DNA of 64,000 bases from Listeria costaricensis (GTDB taxonomy: Bacteria > Bacillota > Bacilli > Lactobacillales > Listeriaceae), in assembly GCF_900183385.1 (NCBI RefSeq), contig NZ_FXUT01000007.1, forward strand, positions 1 to 64,000. Reading direction: 5' to 3'. Of the stretch, positions 44,640 through 53,406 are shown in pieces. Each line of letters opens with the position of its first letter. Position 1 is the first letter of the stretch. Both the position numbers and the translations under genes were made by a program. The notes under the pieces are model-generated. The model ran no database searches. It was given only the letters and a program-made list of their open reading frames with translations, and was not told the DNA's origin.

Positions 44640-45020
44640 ATTAACGTTCTATAAGCCATGTTCTGTCCTCTATTACCGGCAGGGAGGTAATACAGGGATA
44701 ATCATCTATCTGCACTGAAAAATCAGTACCTCTTCCCTTGTTGAGTTCCTCGGGAAAAGTGCCTCTACCATTGTTTGAGTTTCTCGCTCGTGGGGTTTAC
44801 CGCGTTCCACTTCTCCGATTTCTCGAAGAACTTCGTCACTGTGGCACTTTCAAGACTACTAAACCATATCCGAAGACGTAGGTCGTTTATCTGCCGTCAA
44901 ACCGGTCAAACCGGAGTGCCCTAGCTTATTGTTTCACTAGGCACGATCACTACGCGCATCTCAGCACCGTGCGAGCATGGACTTTCCTCTGCCGGAGCAG
45001 CGATTATCCGAACGTTAATT
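44640..45020 (-). ncRNA. rnpB: RNase P RNA, type B
   Basis: Read on the minus strand the 381-nt region has the conserved blocks of Bacillus-type RNase P RNA: GAGGAAAGTCCATGCTCGCA, the AAAGTGCCACAGTGACGAAG block, GGTAAACCCC, and AGACAGAACATGGCTTA-type sequence (GAGGACAGAACATGG) near the 3' end. The ends pair exactly (ATTAACGTTC with GAACGTTAAT), forming helix P1, which sets the boundaries to within a few bases. It cuts tRNA leaders. Confidence 0.97.
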
Positions 45021-45033
45021 ATGAACGGTACTT

Positions 45034-45063
45034 ATCATACCATAAATTATTCACCGTCGTCCA
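45034..45063 (-). promoter_or_regulatory. Promoter of rnpB
   Basis: Minus-strand TGGACG, an 18-nt spacer and TATGAT with extended TGG. The -35 overlaps the 3' end of gpsB. Confidence 0.6.
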
Positions 45064-45388
45064 GCTTGTTTCCAAAAACATGCTTTTCAAGATTCGATAA
45101 ACGTTTCAAAATATCAAAATTGGTCGTGCCTGCTGGTTGCACAGGCGGTTGTGATTGGAACGAAGCCGCTGCATCCCGTTTTACCGGACTGCCTTCCAGC
45201 TCTTGCACAAGACGGATATTTTCTGCACGCAATGCTTCTACTTCCTGCGTAAAAGTTCCATAGTCTTTAATGACCATATCCAAAAATTCATCGACGTCTT
45301 CCGGATTATACCCACGAAGACCAGTTTTAAATTCTTTTTCTAAAATCTCTTTTGCTGTTAAATTATACTCAAAATGTTCAGAAGCCAT
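45047..45388 (-). CDS. gpsB: Cell cycle protein GpsB
   Basis: 113-aa DivIVA-like protein that links class A penicillin-binding proteins to cell growth and division. The N-terminal membrane-binding/PBP-binding domain ([30 protein letters not shown]) is a coiled-coil type as in DivIVA; the C-terminus is a short trimerisation helix ([11 protein letters not shown]). In Listeria GpsB binds PBP A1, here encoded 2 kb away. RBS GAGGTGA. Confidence 0.96.
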   Translation of the reverse strand: MASEHFEYNLTAKEILEKEFKTGLRGYNPEDVDEFLDMVIKDYGTFTQEVEALRAENIRLVQELEGSPVKRDAAASFQSQPPVQPAGTTNFDILKRLSNLEKHVFGNKLDDGE

Positions 45389-45448
45389 TAGGATTCACCT
45401 CTTCTTAATTACAAGTCAGTTTTTTTATGTAAATCAATACATATTATC

Positions 45449-45477
45449 ATTGTTCCAAATCTGACACCATTTGTCAA
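45449..45477 (-). promoter_or_regulatory. Promoter of gpsB
   Basis: Minus-strand TTGACA, a 17-nt spacer and AACAAT, 60 nt before the ATG. Confidence 0.55.
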
Positions 45478-45577
45478 TGACTAGCCTTTTAAAATCGCGA
45501 GAAATACCAGATTATCTCCCCAGTTTTTCAAACAATCCAGATTTTTGTTAATTTGTTAAACTTTTGATCCTGATTTT

Positions 45578-46135
45578 TTATTCATCAGTTCCCCACTCAT
45601 TGATTTCCTCCACCACTTCCTGCAGCCGGTAAAAGTCAATCAACCGAAGCTCATAATCGCCCATTTCCGCCGCCTGTTTGGCCCGTTCATAAAAAAAGCG
45701 CGGTGAGCCTTCCTTTTCTAAATCATAGATCAGTATGGCCCCTTCCGTATGATCAATCAAAAATTGGTCACGCACCTCAAATTGCCGCGGACTTTCGTAA
45801 GGACGCTTGGTAATAAACGCATGATAGTCCGCATCCTGAAGCACCTCAGAAGCCCACAGTTGATTAGCTTCATTCCAGTTGCCAGTCTGACCTTCAAACG
45901 GTTCTAACACGGCCAGCTTGACCGCATAGCCCTGCCATTTCAACTCTGACACCACTTCGCCAGCCCAAAGCTCCGTACCGAGCAATCCAGATATGATGAC
46001 CCATTCAAGCCCCTCATCCACAAGCGTCAACAATTCCCTGCGCAAAGCTTCTTTAATAAAGCGCGCTTCCTCTGCATCTTTCTTGAAAATCCCCAATTCA
46101 AAACTTTTATAGCCTGTAACGACAACTGACTTCAT
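45578..46135 (-). CDS. ypsA: YpsA (DUF1273, SLOG superfamily)
   Basis: 185-aa protein of the SLOG/DprA-like Rossmann fold: an N-terminal VVVTGYKSFELGIF and a central ISGLLGTELWAGEVV nucleotide-binding region. In Bacillus it influences cell division and FtsZ placement; a ligand such as ADP-ribose is suspected. It overlaps yppE by 4 nt (ATGA), so the two are coupled, and lies behind gpsB in the same gene neighbourhood as in Bacillus. Confidence 0.9.
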   Translation of the reverse strand: MKSVVVTGYKSFELGIFKKDAEEARFIKEALRRELLTLVDEGLEWVIISGLLGTELWAGEVVSELKWQGYAVKLAVLEPFEGQTGNWNEANQLWASEVLQDADYHAFITKRPYESPRQFEVRDQFLIDHTEGAILIYDLEKEGSPRFFYERAKQAAEMGDYELRLIDFYRLQEVVEEINEWGTDE

Positions 46136-46500
46136 GCTTTTCCCTCGATTTCTGAAATGGCCATTTGCAGACGTGTCACCGTATATTTTGTCGATTCATA
46201 GTGATCTAAGAAATGCTTGTAGAAACTCTTTCCATTAAAAGCCGAAACAGCGGTCATCTGCAAATTTTCTGCCGCTTGACGCAGCTGCTGTTCCCCGATA
46301 TAGCGAGGGCGTTCTTTTTGAATAAACGGCAGTGCCTCCCCGAGAAAGCCGTCCGCAATCCGCTTCGCCTCATCGACAAAAGGTTTCATATCTGTATAAA
46401 AATCAAAGACTTCCTGCTCCGTGCGATTTTTTTCATAACGGGCAAAGTTGGCCTCATTTTGTTCCAACATTAATTGTGTCCATTTTTCCAAATTTGTCAT
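46132..46500 (-). CDS. yppE: YppE family (DUF1798) protein
   Basis: 122-aa all-helical soluble protein of unknown function, known in Bacillus from the recU-ypsA region. I start at MTNLEKWTQ (ATG 46500), with AAGGGG 8 nt upstream; a longer in-frame start is less likely. Divergent from recU and coupled to ypsA by a 4-nt overlap. Confidence 0.85.
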   Translation of the reverse strand: MTNLEKWTQLMLEQNEANFARYEKNRTEQEVFDFYTDMKPFVDEAKRIADGFLGEALPFIQKERPRYIGEQQLRQAAENLQMTAVSAFNGKSFYKHFLDHYESTKYTVTRLQMAISEIEGKA

Positions 46501-46525
46501 CCTCTTATCCCCTTCTTTACTATTT

Positions 46526-46534
46526 AGAATAGCA
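46526..46534 (-). promoter_or_regulatory. Extended -10 promoter of yppE-ypsA
   Basis: Minus-strand TGC followed by TATTCT, 25 nt before the ATG. Confidence 0.5.
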
Positions 46535-46668
46535 TATTTCAAGTAAAATCCCCATTTTCACGCCTCTTTTTTTACGTCAAAAAACGAAGGTATGTTCCCA
46601 TTCCACTCTTATTAGCGCATCCTTTTCCGGGCGATTTCGCAAATTTTACTAGGAATTTCATTTTATTT

Positions 46669-46677
46669 TGTTATAAT
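46669..46677 (+). promoter_or_regulatory. Extended -10 promoter of recU-PBP1A
   Basis: TGT followed by TATAAT, 50 nt before the recU ATG. No clear -35. Confidence 0.55.
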
Positions 46678-46727
46678 AAAGGTTAGTTCTATGGAGCTGG
46701 CAATTTTTGATTAATGAGGTGAGAATC

Positions 46728-47336
46728 ATGGCAATCGGCTATCCAAATGGCAAGAAGCCGCAACAACCAAATCAAGCAAATGCTGTGAAAAAAAATCAAA
46801 AAATGCCAACGCTTTATGGCAAACGCGGGATGTCGCTTGAGGATGACTTAAATGATACGAATGCTTATTATTTAGCTCATGAGATCGCTGTTATCCATAA
46901 AAAACCGACACCTGTTCAAATTGTGCGCGTTGATTATCCAAAAAGAAGCAACGCCACGATTCGAGAGGCCTATTTTAAACAGCCTTCAACAACAGACTAT
47001 AACGGTGTTTATAAAGGAAAGTATTTGGATTTTGAGGCAAAGGAAACCAAAAACACCACCTCATTTCCGCTAAATAATTTCCACCCTCACCAGCTGACCC
47101 ATATGGAACAAGTCGTCAAACAAAACGGCCTTGCCTTTGTGATCATCAGCTTTCGGACACTCGACGAAGTATACCTCACCTTGTATCAAAACTTCTACCC
47201 ATTTTGGAAAAGAATGGCAGAAGGCGGCCGTAAATCGGTCACGATCGGTGAACTTCGTGCTGTCTCAGACCTCGTTCCCTATGGTCTAAATCCGCGGCTT
47301 GACTTTTTATCTGTCCTGGATAAAGCAAGTAGATAG
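46728..47336 (+). CDS. recU: Holliday junction resolvase RecU
   Basis: 202-aa Mg2+-dependent endonuclease that resolves four-way junctions and modulates RecA. Active-site residues are seen in [17 protein letters not shown] (Asp, Glu, Lys) after an N-terminal flexible region. The start ATG at 46728 has GAGGTGAG 4 nt upstream. It forms an operon with the PBP1A gene, 30 nt downstream, as in Bacillus (recU-ponA). Confidence 0.95.
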   Translation: MAIGYPNGKKPQQPNQANAVKKNQKMPTLYGKRGMSLEDDLNDTNAYYLAHEIAVIHKKPTPVQIVRVDYPKRSNATIREAYFKQPSTTDYNGVYKGKYLDFEAKETKNTTSFPLNNFHPHQLTHMEQVVKQNGLAFVIISFRTLDEVYLTLYQNFYPFWKRMAEGGRKSVTIGELRAVSDLVPYGLNPRLDFLSVLDKASR

Positions 47337-47366
47337 TCAGCCGAGTTTAAAGGAGAGAGATTTTTA

Positions 47367-49871
47367 ATGGCAGAAAAACCGCAAACAAGATCTCAGTATC
47401 GCAGCCAGCAAAACTCGAAGCAGCGCAGCAAAAAAGATCAGCTGCCGGTCAAAAAGAAGCGTCACATTGGCCGCACGATCGTCAAAACGATTTTCTTCGT
47501 TGGTTTGTTTTGTGCCTTCTTCGGCATTGCAGCTGGGGCCGGTCTTTTCTATAGTTATGCAAAAGACGCGCCAAAACTGACTGATTCCAAATTGCGTGAC
47601 CCTGTTTCGTCAAAAATCCTAGATAAAGACGGAAACGTTTTTGCAGAAGTAGGTGCAGAAAACCGGGACTACGTGGAATATGCAGATATTCCGAAAACAC
47701 TGGAGGACGCGATTTTATCCACCGAGGATAACCGCTTCTATGAGCATGACGGGATTGACCCGATTCGTCTCGTTGGTGCTGTTATCGCAAACTTCCAAAA
47801 TGGATTTGGCGATCAAGGTGGTAGTACCTTGTCCCAACAAATCATCAAAATGAGTTATCTGGATTATACGGATAAATCACTTGCACGGAAAGCGCAGGAA
47901 GCTTGGCTGGCACTTCAATTAGAAGAGAAATACAGCAAGCATGATATTATCGAAATTTATGTCAATAAAGTTTACATGTCAGATCGCACATATGGCATGC
48001 AGACGGCAGCAGAGCATTATTACGGCAAAAGCCTGAAAGATTTAAGTCTTGCTCAGACGGCCCTGATCGCCGGAATGCCACAAAGTCCGAACAACTATAA
48101 TCCTTATGATCATCCGGACGCTGCAAAAAAACGGCGCGACCTGGTGCTCACGAACATGTACAACAACGACAAAATCACAAAGCAAGAAATGAAAGACGCT
48201 CAGGCAGTGGATATTAAGGATGGGCTTCAGTCACAAGAAAAACGTGAGGAACCTTCCTATAAATACGACTCCTATGTCACACAGGTATTGAGCGAAATTC
48301 CTGATAAATACGATGTTTATAAAGACGGCTTAACGATCTATACATCCCTCGATCAGGATGCCCAGCAGTATACCGAACAAATGATGAATTCCAATGATAT
48401 TGTCAGCTTTACGGACGACAAGATGCAGGCCGGAGTGGTCGTGATGGATACGAAAACTGGTCGTGTTCAAGCGATTGGCGGCGGACGCAATCAAAATGTC
48501 ACCCGCGGCTACAACTATGCGACGCAGCTCGAACGACAAGTCGGCTCCACGATGAAACCTATTGCAGATTATGGACCGGCAATCGAGTATCTCAACATGT
48601 CCACCGCTCAAATTATCAAAGATGAGCCTTACACCTATAGCGGCGGTACAGAGATCAACAACTGGGATCACAGCTATCAAGGCGACATTACCATGAGGCA
48701 GGCGCTTTATGAATCACGGAATATCCCAGCGCTGAAAACACTGCAAGCCGTTGGAACTGACAAAGCTATGCAGTTTACCGACAAGCTGGGCTTTGATTAT
48801 GATGAGTTTCCTGAGTCCTATTCGATTGGTGCGAACTCCTCGAACCCGCTGCAAATGGCTGGTGCTTATGCCGCATTCGGAAACAAAGGAGTCTACAACA
48901 AGCCGCATACTGTCACGAAAATCGTAACAGGTGATGGCGATGAGATCGATATGGAACCGAAGAGCAGCGTGGCGATGAAAGAATCGACCGCCTATATGAT
49001 TTCCGATGTACTCAAAGATGTTATTTCAAAAGGTACCGGTACTTCAGCTGCCGTTTCTGGCGTTCCTGTTGCTGGTAAGACGGGGACAACAAACTTTGAT
49101 TCAAGTGCTCAAGCGAAATACAATTATCCAAGCGGTGCAGCCCGTGATTCCTGGTTTGTAGGTTATTCGACCAATTATACCGTTTCCGTCTGGACGGGGT
49201 ATGATGATATCGAAAACTACCTCTCTTCCAGCGAACAAAAAATTGCCCAGCGCATGTTCTCTAAAGTCATGGGACATGTCTCAGAAGGCAAAGAAACAGC
49301 TGACTTCAAACAACCAAGCAGCGTCGTTTCTGTTCCAATTCTAAAAGGCAGCAATCCACCTGTGAAAGCAGCAGATGGCACAGCTAGTGAAGATATGACG
49401 ACCGAACTGTTTGTTGCTGGAACTCAACCAACTAAAACAGAAATGTCTTCCTCAGCGAAGAAAGCGAAAGAAGACGAAGAAAAAGCGAAAAAAGAAGAGG
49501 AAGAAAAGAAAAAACAGGAAGAAGAAGCTAAGAAGAAAGAAGAGGAAGAGAAAAACGCCACTCCAGGCACCCCTGCTGGTCTAACTGCCAAGTATGACAC
49601 GACCAGCAAGCAAATTACGGCCAGTTGGACAGCCGTGGATGGTGCCGAAAGCTATGATGTAACCGTCAATGGGCAGACAACCTCTGTCACTTCAACTTCT
49701 ATCACTGTTTCCGGCGGTACGCCAGGATCGACCATTACAATCAGCGTTGTGGCGAAAAAAGGCGATAAGTCCAGCTCAGCAGCCACGGCGACTGTCACGA
49801 TTCCGCAGGACAGCAATACAGATTCCTCTAATCAAGACAGTAGCCAGACAAACAACCAGAATAGCACATAA
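47367..49871 (+). CDS. ponA: Class A penicillin-binding protein PBP1A
   Basis: 834-aa bifunctional peptidoglycan synthase. Basic cytoplasmic tail (1-35), a membrane span at about 38-62, glycosyltransferase GT51 with the catalytic Glu in TEDNRFYEHDG (E120), and a transpeptidase with SxxK S394-TMK397, SRN (S450) and KTGT (K571). After it comes a Glu/Lys-rich coiled linker (about 690-735) and a fibronectin type III domain (about 735-820) with a Ser/Asn-rich tail. It is a beta-lactam target and GpsB partner. Ends at a two-tier terminator. Confidence 0.96.
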   Translation: MAEKPQTRSQYRSQQNSKQRSKKDQLPVKKKRHIGRTIVKTIFFVGLFCAFFGIAAGAGLFYSYAKDAPKLTDSKLRDPVSSKILDKDGNVFAEVGAENRDYVEYADIPKTLEDAILSTEDNRFYEHDGIDPIRLVGAVIANFQNGFGDQGGSTLSQQIIKMSYLDYTDKSLARKAQEAWLALQLEEKYSKHDIIEIYVNKVYMSDRTYGMQTAAEHYYGKSLKDLSLAQTALIAGMPQSPNNYNPYDHPDAAKKRRDLVLTNMYNNDKITKQEMKDAQAVDIKDGLQSQEKREEPSYKYDSYVTQVLSEIPDKYDVYKDGLTIYTSLDQDAQQYTEQMMNSNDIVSFTDDKMQAGVVVMDTKTGRVQAIGGGRNQNVTRGYNYATQLERQVGSTMKPIADYGPAIEYLNMSTAQIIKDEPYTYSGGTEINNWDHSYQGDITMRQALYESRNIPALKTLQAVGTDKAMQFTDKLGFDYDEFPESYSIGANSSNPLQMAGAYAAFGNKGVYNKPHTVTKIVTGDGDEIDMEPKSSVAMKESTAYMISDVLKDVISKGTGTSAAVSGVPVAGKTGTTNFDSSAQAKYNYPSGAARDSWFVGYSTNYTVSVWTGYDDIENYLSSSEQKIAQRMFSKVMGHVSEGKETADFKQPSSVVSVPILKGSNPPVKAADGTASEDMTTELFVAGTQPTKTEMSSSAKKAKEDEEKAKKEEEEKKKQEEEAKKKEEEEKNATPGTPAGLTAKYDTTSKQITASWTAVDGAESYDVTVNGQTTSVTSTSITVSGGTPGSTITISVVAKKGDKSSSAATATVTIPQDSNTDSSNQDSSQTNNQNST

Positions 49872-49880
49872 TAACGAAGT

Positions 49881-49960
49881 AAAGCGAAGTGATAGCTGGC
49901 CGTTTCCCAAAGATTGCAAGACTACTTTGGGAAACGGCCCCCTCCTCACTTCGCTTTTTT
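49881..49960 (+). terminator. Two-tier terminator after PBP1A
   Basis: A perfect 15-bp inner stem (49898-49912 with 49925-49939) sits inside an outer 12-bp stem (49881-49892 with 49946-49957), followed by TTTT. Confidence 0.85.
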
Positions 49961-49968
49961 TCATCAAA

Positions 49969-50070
49969 AAAACCTGTCAGTACTGATCGAAATTGCCCCA
50001 CTCTCCTAAATGTTAGATGTTTAGTTCTAACACTTGGAGACGGTACAAAAATCAGTTACTGACAGGTTTT
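49969..50070. repeat. Nested inverted repeat between PBP1A and ypoC
   Basis: Outer arms 49969-49987 and 50051-50070 pair over about 19 bp with one bulge. Inside, 50003-50016 and 50027-50039 pair over about 12 bp. A- and T-runs flank both ends, so either strand could use it as terminator. The size and two-level folding are more than a terminator needs; a decayed MITE or a small RNA is possible. Confidence 0.6.
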
Positions 50071-50075
50071 ATTTT

Positions 50076-50567
50076 TTATTCTGCTTTGGCAATCAATTTA
50101 CGCTGCTCGAGCATAAGCTCTTTTAACTGGGTATACCCTAAGAAGGTATGCGCTCGATCAAAGCAGTACATAAGCCGCTCTTCTAAGTTAAGCGGCTTGA
50201 TTTCAAGCGTTTTAAGCTGTTCTTCCAAATCGGTCAATTGCACAGGGCGATGATTACTCCAAAATAAGATGGAGAGAAAAATCCCCAACGCATCGGTAAC
50301 GCTTGACGGATTCGGTTTTTCTTTATTTTCAAGCGCCGTTTCGATTTCCTCAAGGAGTACTTTCATATGTTTTTTCAGGCGGCGGCAGGCTCGGTCTGTC
50401 TCCTCGTGCCACGGCATAATCCCAGCACCTTTTGTATAAAACATCTGCTCCTGCCAAAACGGTACTCCGCTGACAAAAAGAGATGCTTCATCCAGCTCGT
50501 TCATCACGATGTCTGGCGAGCGAAACCTCGCATGTGTTAATTCTGGGGCGTACTTAAATTCAGCCAT
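50076..50567 (-). CDS. ypoC: YpoC-like conserved protein
   Basis: 163-aa soluble, mainly helical protein of unknown function. Bacillus YpoC lies in the same place after nth, and the pattern FWSNHRPVQL plus a C-terminal helix resembles it. ATG 50567 has AGAGG at about 6 nt. It overlaps nth by 8 nt, and is last in the dnaD-nth-ypoC operon. Confidence 0.8.
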   Translation of the reverse strand: MAEFKYAPELTHARFRSPDIVMNELDEASLFVSGVPFWQEQMFYTKGAGIMPWHEETDRACRRLKKHMKVLLEEIETALENKEKPNPSSVTDALGIFLSILFWSNHRPVQLTDLEEQLKTLEIKPLNLEERLMYCFDRAHTFLGYTQLKELMLEQRKLIAKAE

Positions 50568-51219
50568 CAAATCCTCTCGCTTTCGCTTGTTTCTTTCCTT
50601 CACGACAAAGGTGGAGCAGCGGACAAGTAGGACATTCCGGCTTCCTCGCCTTGCAGTGATATCTACCGAAGAAAATCAAATAGTGATGGGCATCCGACCA
50701 CATTTCTTCCGGCAATTTCTTTTTGAGGGTTTCTTCCACTTGGACGACGGAGTCTTTCCAGCGGCAAATGCCCAGCCTTTTTGATACCCGTTCGACATGT
50801 GTGTCAACAGCAAGTGCTGGCACGCCAAAACCAACGGACAAGACAACATTGGCCGTTTTTCGCCCTACACCAGGCAGACTTTCCAGCTCGGCATGCGTTT
50901 TGGGAACCACGCCGCCAAACTCAGTCAACAGTTTCTTGGACAAGGCTTGAATATTTTTCGCCTTGTTACGATAGAGACCGATCGAGCGAATATCAGCTTC
51001 CAATTCAGCAAGCGGGACGGCCAGATAGTCTTCCGGCTCATGATATTTTTCAAAAAGATCGGCTGTCACCTTATTCACCAGCACATCCGTACATTGGGCA
51101 GATAAAACAACCGCGATTAAAAGTTCAAAGGTATTTTTATGCACCAGCTCACAGTGGGCCGCTGGAAACATTTTGGCCATTTCATTGATACAATCAATGG
51201 TTTGTTGTTTAGTCAGCAT
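50560..51219 (-). CDS. nth: Endonuclease III
   Basis: 219-aa DNA glycosylase/AP lyase that removes oxidised pyrimidines. The helix-hairpin-helix is LPGVGRKTANVV with the catalytic Lys, the Asp follows in VDTHVERVS, and the 4Fe-4S cluster Cys are in CKARKPECPTCPLLHLC. It overlaps ypoC by 8 nt and follows dnaD by 11 nt. Confidence 0.96.
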   Translation of the reverse strand: MLTKQQTIDCINEMAKMFPAAHCELVHKNTFELLIAVVLSAQCTDVLVNKVTADLFEKYHEPEDYLAVPLAELEADIRSIGLYRNKAKNIQALSKKLLTEFGGVVPKTHAELESLPGVGRKTANVVLSVGFGVPALAVDTHVERVSKRLGICRWKDSVVQVEETLKKKLPEEMWSDAHHYLIFFGRYHCKARKPECPTCPLLHLCREGKKQAKARGFDG

Positions 51220-51230
51220 CTACCTTACTC

Positions 51231-51950
51231 TCACCCTTTTCTTTTCTCCAGCCAATCATAAAACGGAATGCTGTCCGAGCTTTGTTTAAATGAGCCCGGC
51301 GCTTTGGTTCCAGAATCCGATCCGCCACTTTGATGGAAGCTTTCCGCTATCTTTCGAGCATCCTCGACGGTTTTCACGCCTTCTTTTGTCCAATTCAGCA
51401 GGATGCGGTCAATATAACGAAAACTTAATTTAGACGAAATGACCGCCTCTTTCAAGGCTTCCTTTATAAGAGCCGGTGCCACGTGATCCTGATCCAGCCA
51501 TGCCGAGAGCGTTTCAGCTTCAATTGGCGATAGCGGCCGACCAAATTCGCTTTCAAATAAGCGGTACAGATTGGTCTCCTCTTTGACCTGCTGATTAACA
51601 CGCCCCGTCAGATCTTTTTCCTCATAAAGCAGCCACAGCTTTTCCCAAAGCGGCTCAAGAGAATAGGCCTCCGTCAAAATCTGCCGCTCTTCGTGATGCG
51701 TCAGCGCAAGAAAACCGCGCGCAATGAGCGTCTCGATCAGCTTCATGATCTCACTTTGACTCAGTGTCATCCGAATCGTCAATTCTTCTACGGATGGGAA
51801 CGGATTGCCAGCTGCCCGGTACGACTCGATTTGGATCAGCAGCATCACTTCCATTTCATTCAAAGACAGCACTTTATAATTCGCCAGCAAAACCTGCGAA
51901 ATTGATAGTTGCCCTTCTTTGATCCATTCCTGCATAATTTTTTGCTCCAT
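51231..51950 (-). CDS. dnaD: Replication initiation protein DnaD
   Basis: 239-aa primosomal component that remodels DNA at oriC and restart sites with DnaB and DnaI. An N-terminal winged-helix oligomerisation domain (about 1-95) is followed by the DnaD-type C-terminal domain with YRLFESEFGRPLSPIEAE and the YIDRILLNW motif near residue 188. The start ATG at 51950 has GAGGTG upstream; the longer frame is not used. First gene of the operon. Confidence 0.94.
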   Translation of the reverse strand: MEQKIMQEWIKEGQLSISQVLLANYKVLSLNEMEVMLLIQIESYRAAGNPFPSVEELTIRMTLSQSEIMKLIETLIARGFLALTHHEERQILTEAYSLEPLWEKLWLLYEEKDLTGRVNQQVKEETNLYRLFESEFGRPLSPIEAETLSAWLDQDHVAPALIKEALKEAVISSKLSFRYIDRILLNWTKEGVKTVEDARKIAESFHQSGGSDSGTKAPGSFKQSSDSIPFYDWLEKRKG

Positions 51951-51971
51951 CAAAAAACACCTCACTGTAAA

Positions 51972-51980
51972 AGTATATCA
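51972..51980 (-). promoter_or_regulatory. Extended -10 promoter of dnaD
   Basis: Minus-strand TGA followed by TATACT, 21 nt before the ATG. Confidence 0.5.
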
Positions 51981-52051
51981 TGATTTTGCCCGAAAGTTGG
52001 CGATTTTTATTTAAAATTTCCGTAAGCCTTACAAATTTTTAAAATCGACAC

Positions 52052-52089
52052 AAAAAAAGACACATCCCACAATAGGAGATGTATCTTTT
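52052..52089 (-). terminator. Terminator after asnS
   Basis: A 12-bp stem with one G-U pair (52055-52066 with 52078-52089) and a T-run on the minus strand. Confidence 0.8.
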
Positions 52090-52101
52090 CGCTACGATTT
52101 A

Positions 52102-53394
52102 TCAAGGATATAGACGGTTCAAAAGACGTGGGAATGGAATTGTTTCACGCACATGCTCTGTTCCTGAAATCCAAGCCACCGTCCGTTCAAGCCCTAAGCC
52201 AAAACCAGAATGCGGCACAGAACCATAGCGAGCTAGATCAATGTACCAGCTGTATGCTTCTTCATCCAGTCCGAATGCTTTGATCCGTTCCAGTAAAACA
52301 TCCAGTTCATGAATACGTTCAGAACCACCGATAATCTCACCGTAACCCTCTGGCGCAATCAAATCAGCACAAAGGACAACTTGGTCATTCGTTGGATCTT
52401 CCGGCATGTAAAACGGCTTGATCGCTTTTGGATAATGCGTGATGAAAACCGGTTTTTCAAAACTGTCAGCAATCGCCGTTTCATGAGGTGCACCAAAATC
52501 GTCGCCCCATTCAATATCGTCAAAGCCTTGTTTCTTAAGCAGCTCGATTGCTTCTGTGTAGGTGATCCGCGGGAATGGTGCCGTCATTTTTTCTAGATGC
52601 GTTGTATCGCGGCCCAGACGTTCCAATTCAAGCGTACAATGATCCAGAACAGATTTCACTAGAAAAGCCACATACTGCTCTTGCACTTCCAAGCTGTCGG
52701 CCAATTTATAGAAAGCCATTTCCGGCTCGATCATCCAAAATTCGATCAGATGGCGGCGCGTTTTCGATTTTTCAGCCCGGAAAGTCGGTCCGAATGAAAA
52801 CACCTTGCCAAATGCCATCGCTGCCGCTTCCATGTAGAGCTGACCGCTTTGAGAAAGAAAAGCATCTTCGTCAAAATATTTCGTGTGGAAAAGCTCCGTC
52901 GTCCCCTCAGGCGCACTTCCCGTTAAAATTGGCGGGTCGATCTTCATAAAGCCTTCCCGGTTAAAGAATTCATACGTAGCCCGAATGATCTCATTCCGGA
53001 TTTTCATGATCGCATGTTGCCGATTTGAACGCAGCCATAAATGACGATGGTCCATCAAAAATTCAGTTCCGTGTTCTTTCGGTGTGATCGGATAGTCATG
53101 CGATTCGGAAATCACCTCAATGCCCGTCACAGCCATTTCATAGCCAAACTTCGAGCGGGTATCTTCATGGATTTCACCTGTGACAAAAAAGCTGGTTTCC
53201 TGTGTGAGGCCTTTCGCCTGTGCAAAAATCTCTTCGGAAACCTCCGCTTTGACCACAACACCCTGCATGAAGCCCGTACCATCACGAAGCTGCAAAAAGG
53301 CAATCTTACCGCTTGAACGTTTATTAGAAAGCCAAACGCCGATCGTTACTTCTTGATTGACATAATCTTTTGCCTGATTAATCGTTATTTTCAC
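52102..53394 (-). CDS. asnS: Asparaginyl-tRNA synthetase
   Basis: Charges tRNA-Asn. The 430-aa class IIb enzyme has an N-terminal OB fold (about 1-100) and the catalytic core with motif 2 ([15 protein letters not shown]) and motif 3 ([12 protein letters not shown]). Start is GTG 53394 with GGGAG at 8 nt; a GTG three codons upstream overlaps the RBS. It follows aspB by 12 nt. The aspartate aminotransferase next door supplies aspartate. Confidence 0.96.
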   Translation of the reverse strand: MKITINQAKDYVNQEVTIGVWLSNKRSSGKIAFLQLRDGTGFMQGVVVKAEVSEEIFAQAKGLTQETSFFVTGEIHEDTRSKFGYEMAVTGIEVISESHDYPITPKEHGTEFLMDHRHLWLRSNRQHAIMKIRNEIIRATYEFFNREGFMKIDPPILTGSAPEGTTELFHTKYFDEDAFLSQSGQLYMEAAAMAFGKVFSFGPTFRAEKSKTRRHLIEFWMIEPEMAFYKLADSLEVQEQYVAFLVKSVLDHCTLELERLGRDTTHLEKMTAPFPRITYTEAIELLKKQGFDDIEWGDDFGAPHETAIADSFEKPVFITHYPKAIKPFYMPEDPTNDQVVLCADLIAPEGYGEIIGGSERIHELDVLLERIKAFGLDEEAYSWYIDLARYGSVPHSGFGLGLERTVAWISGTEHVRETIPFPRLLNRLYP

Positions 53395-53406
53395 TTTGTA
53401 CACTCC

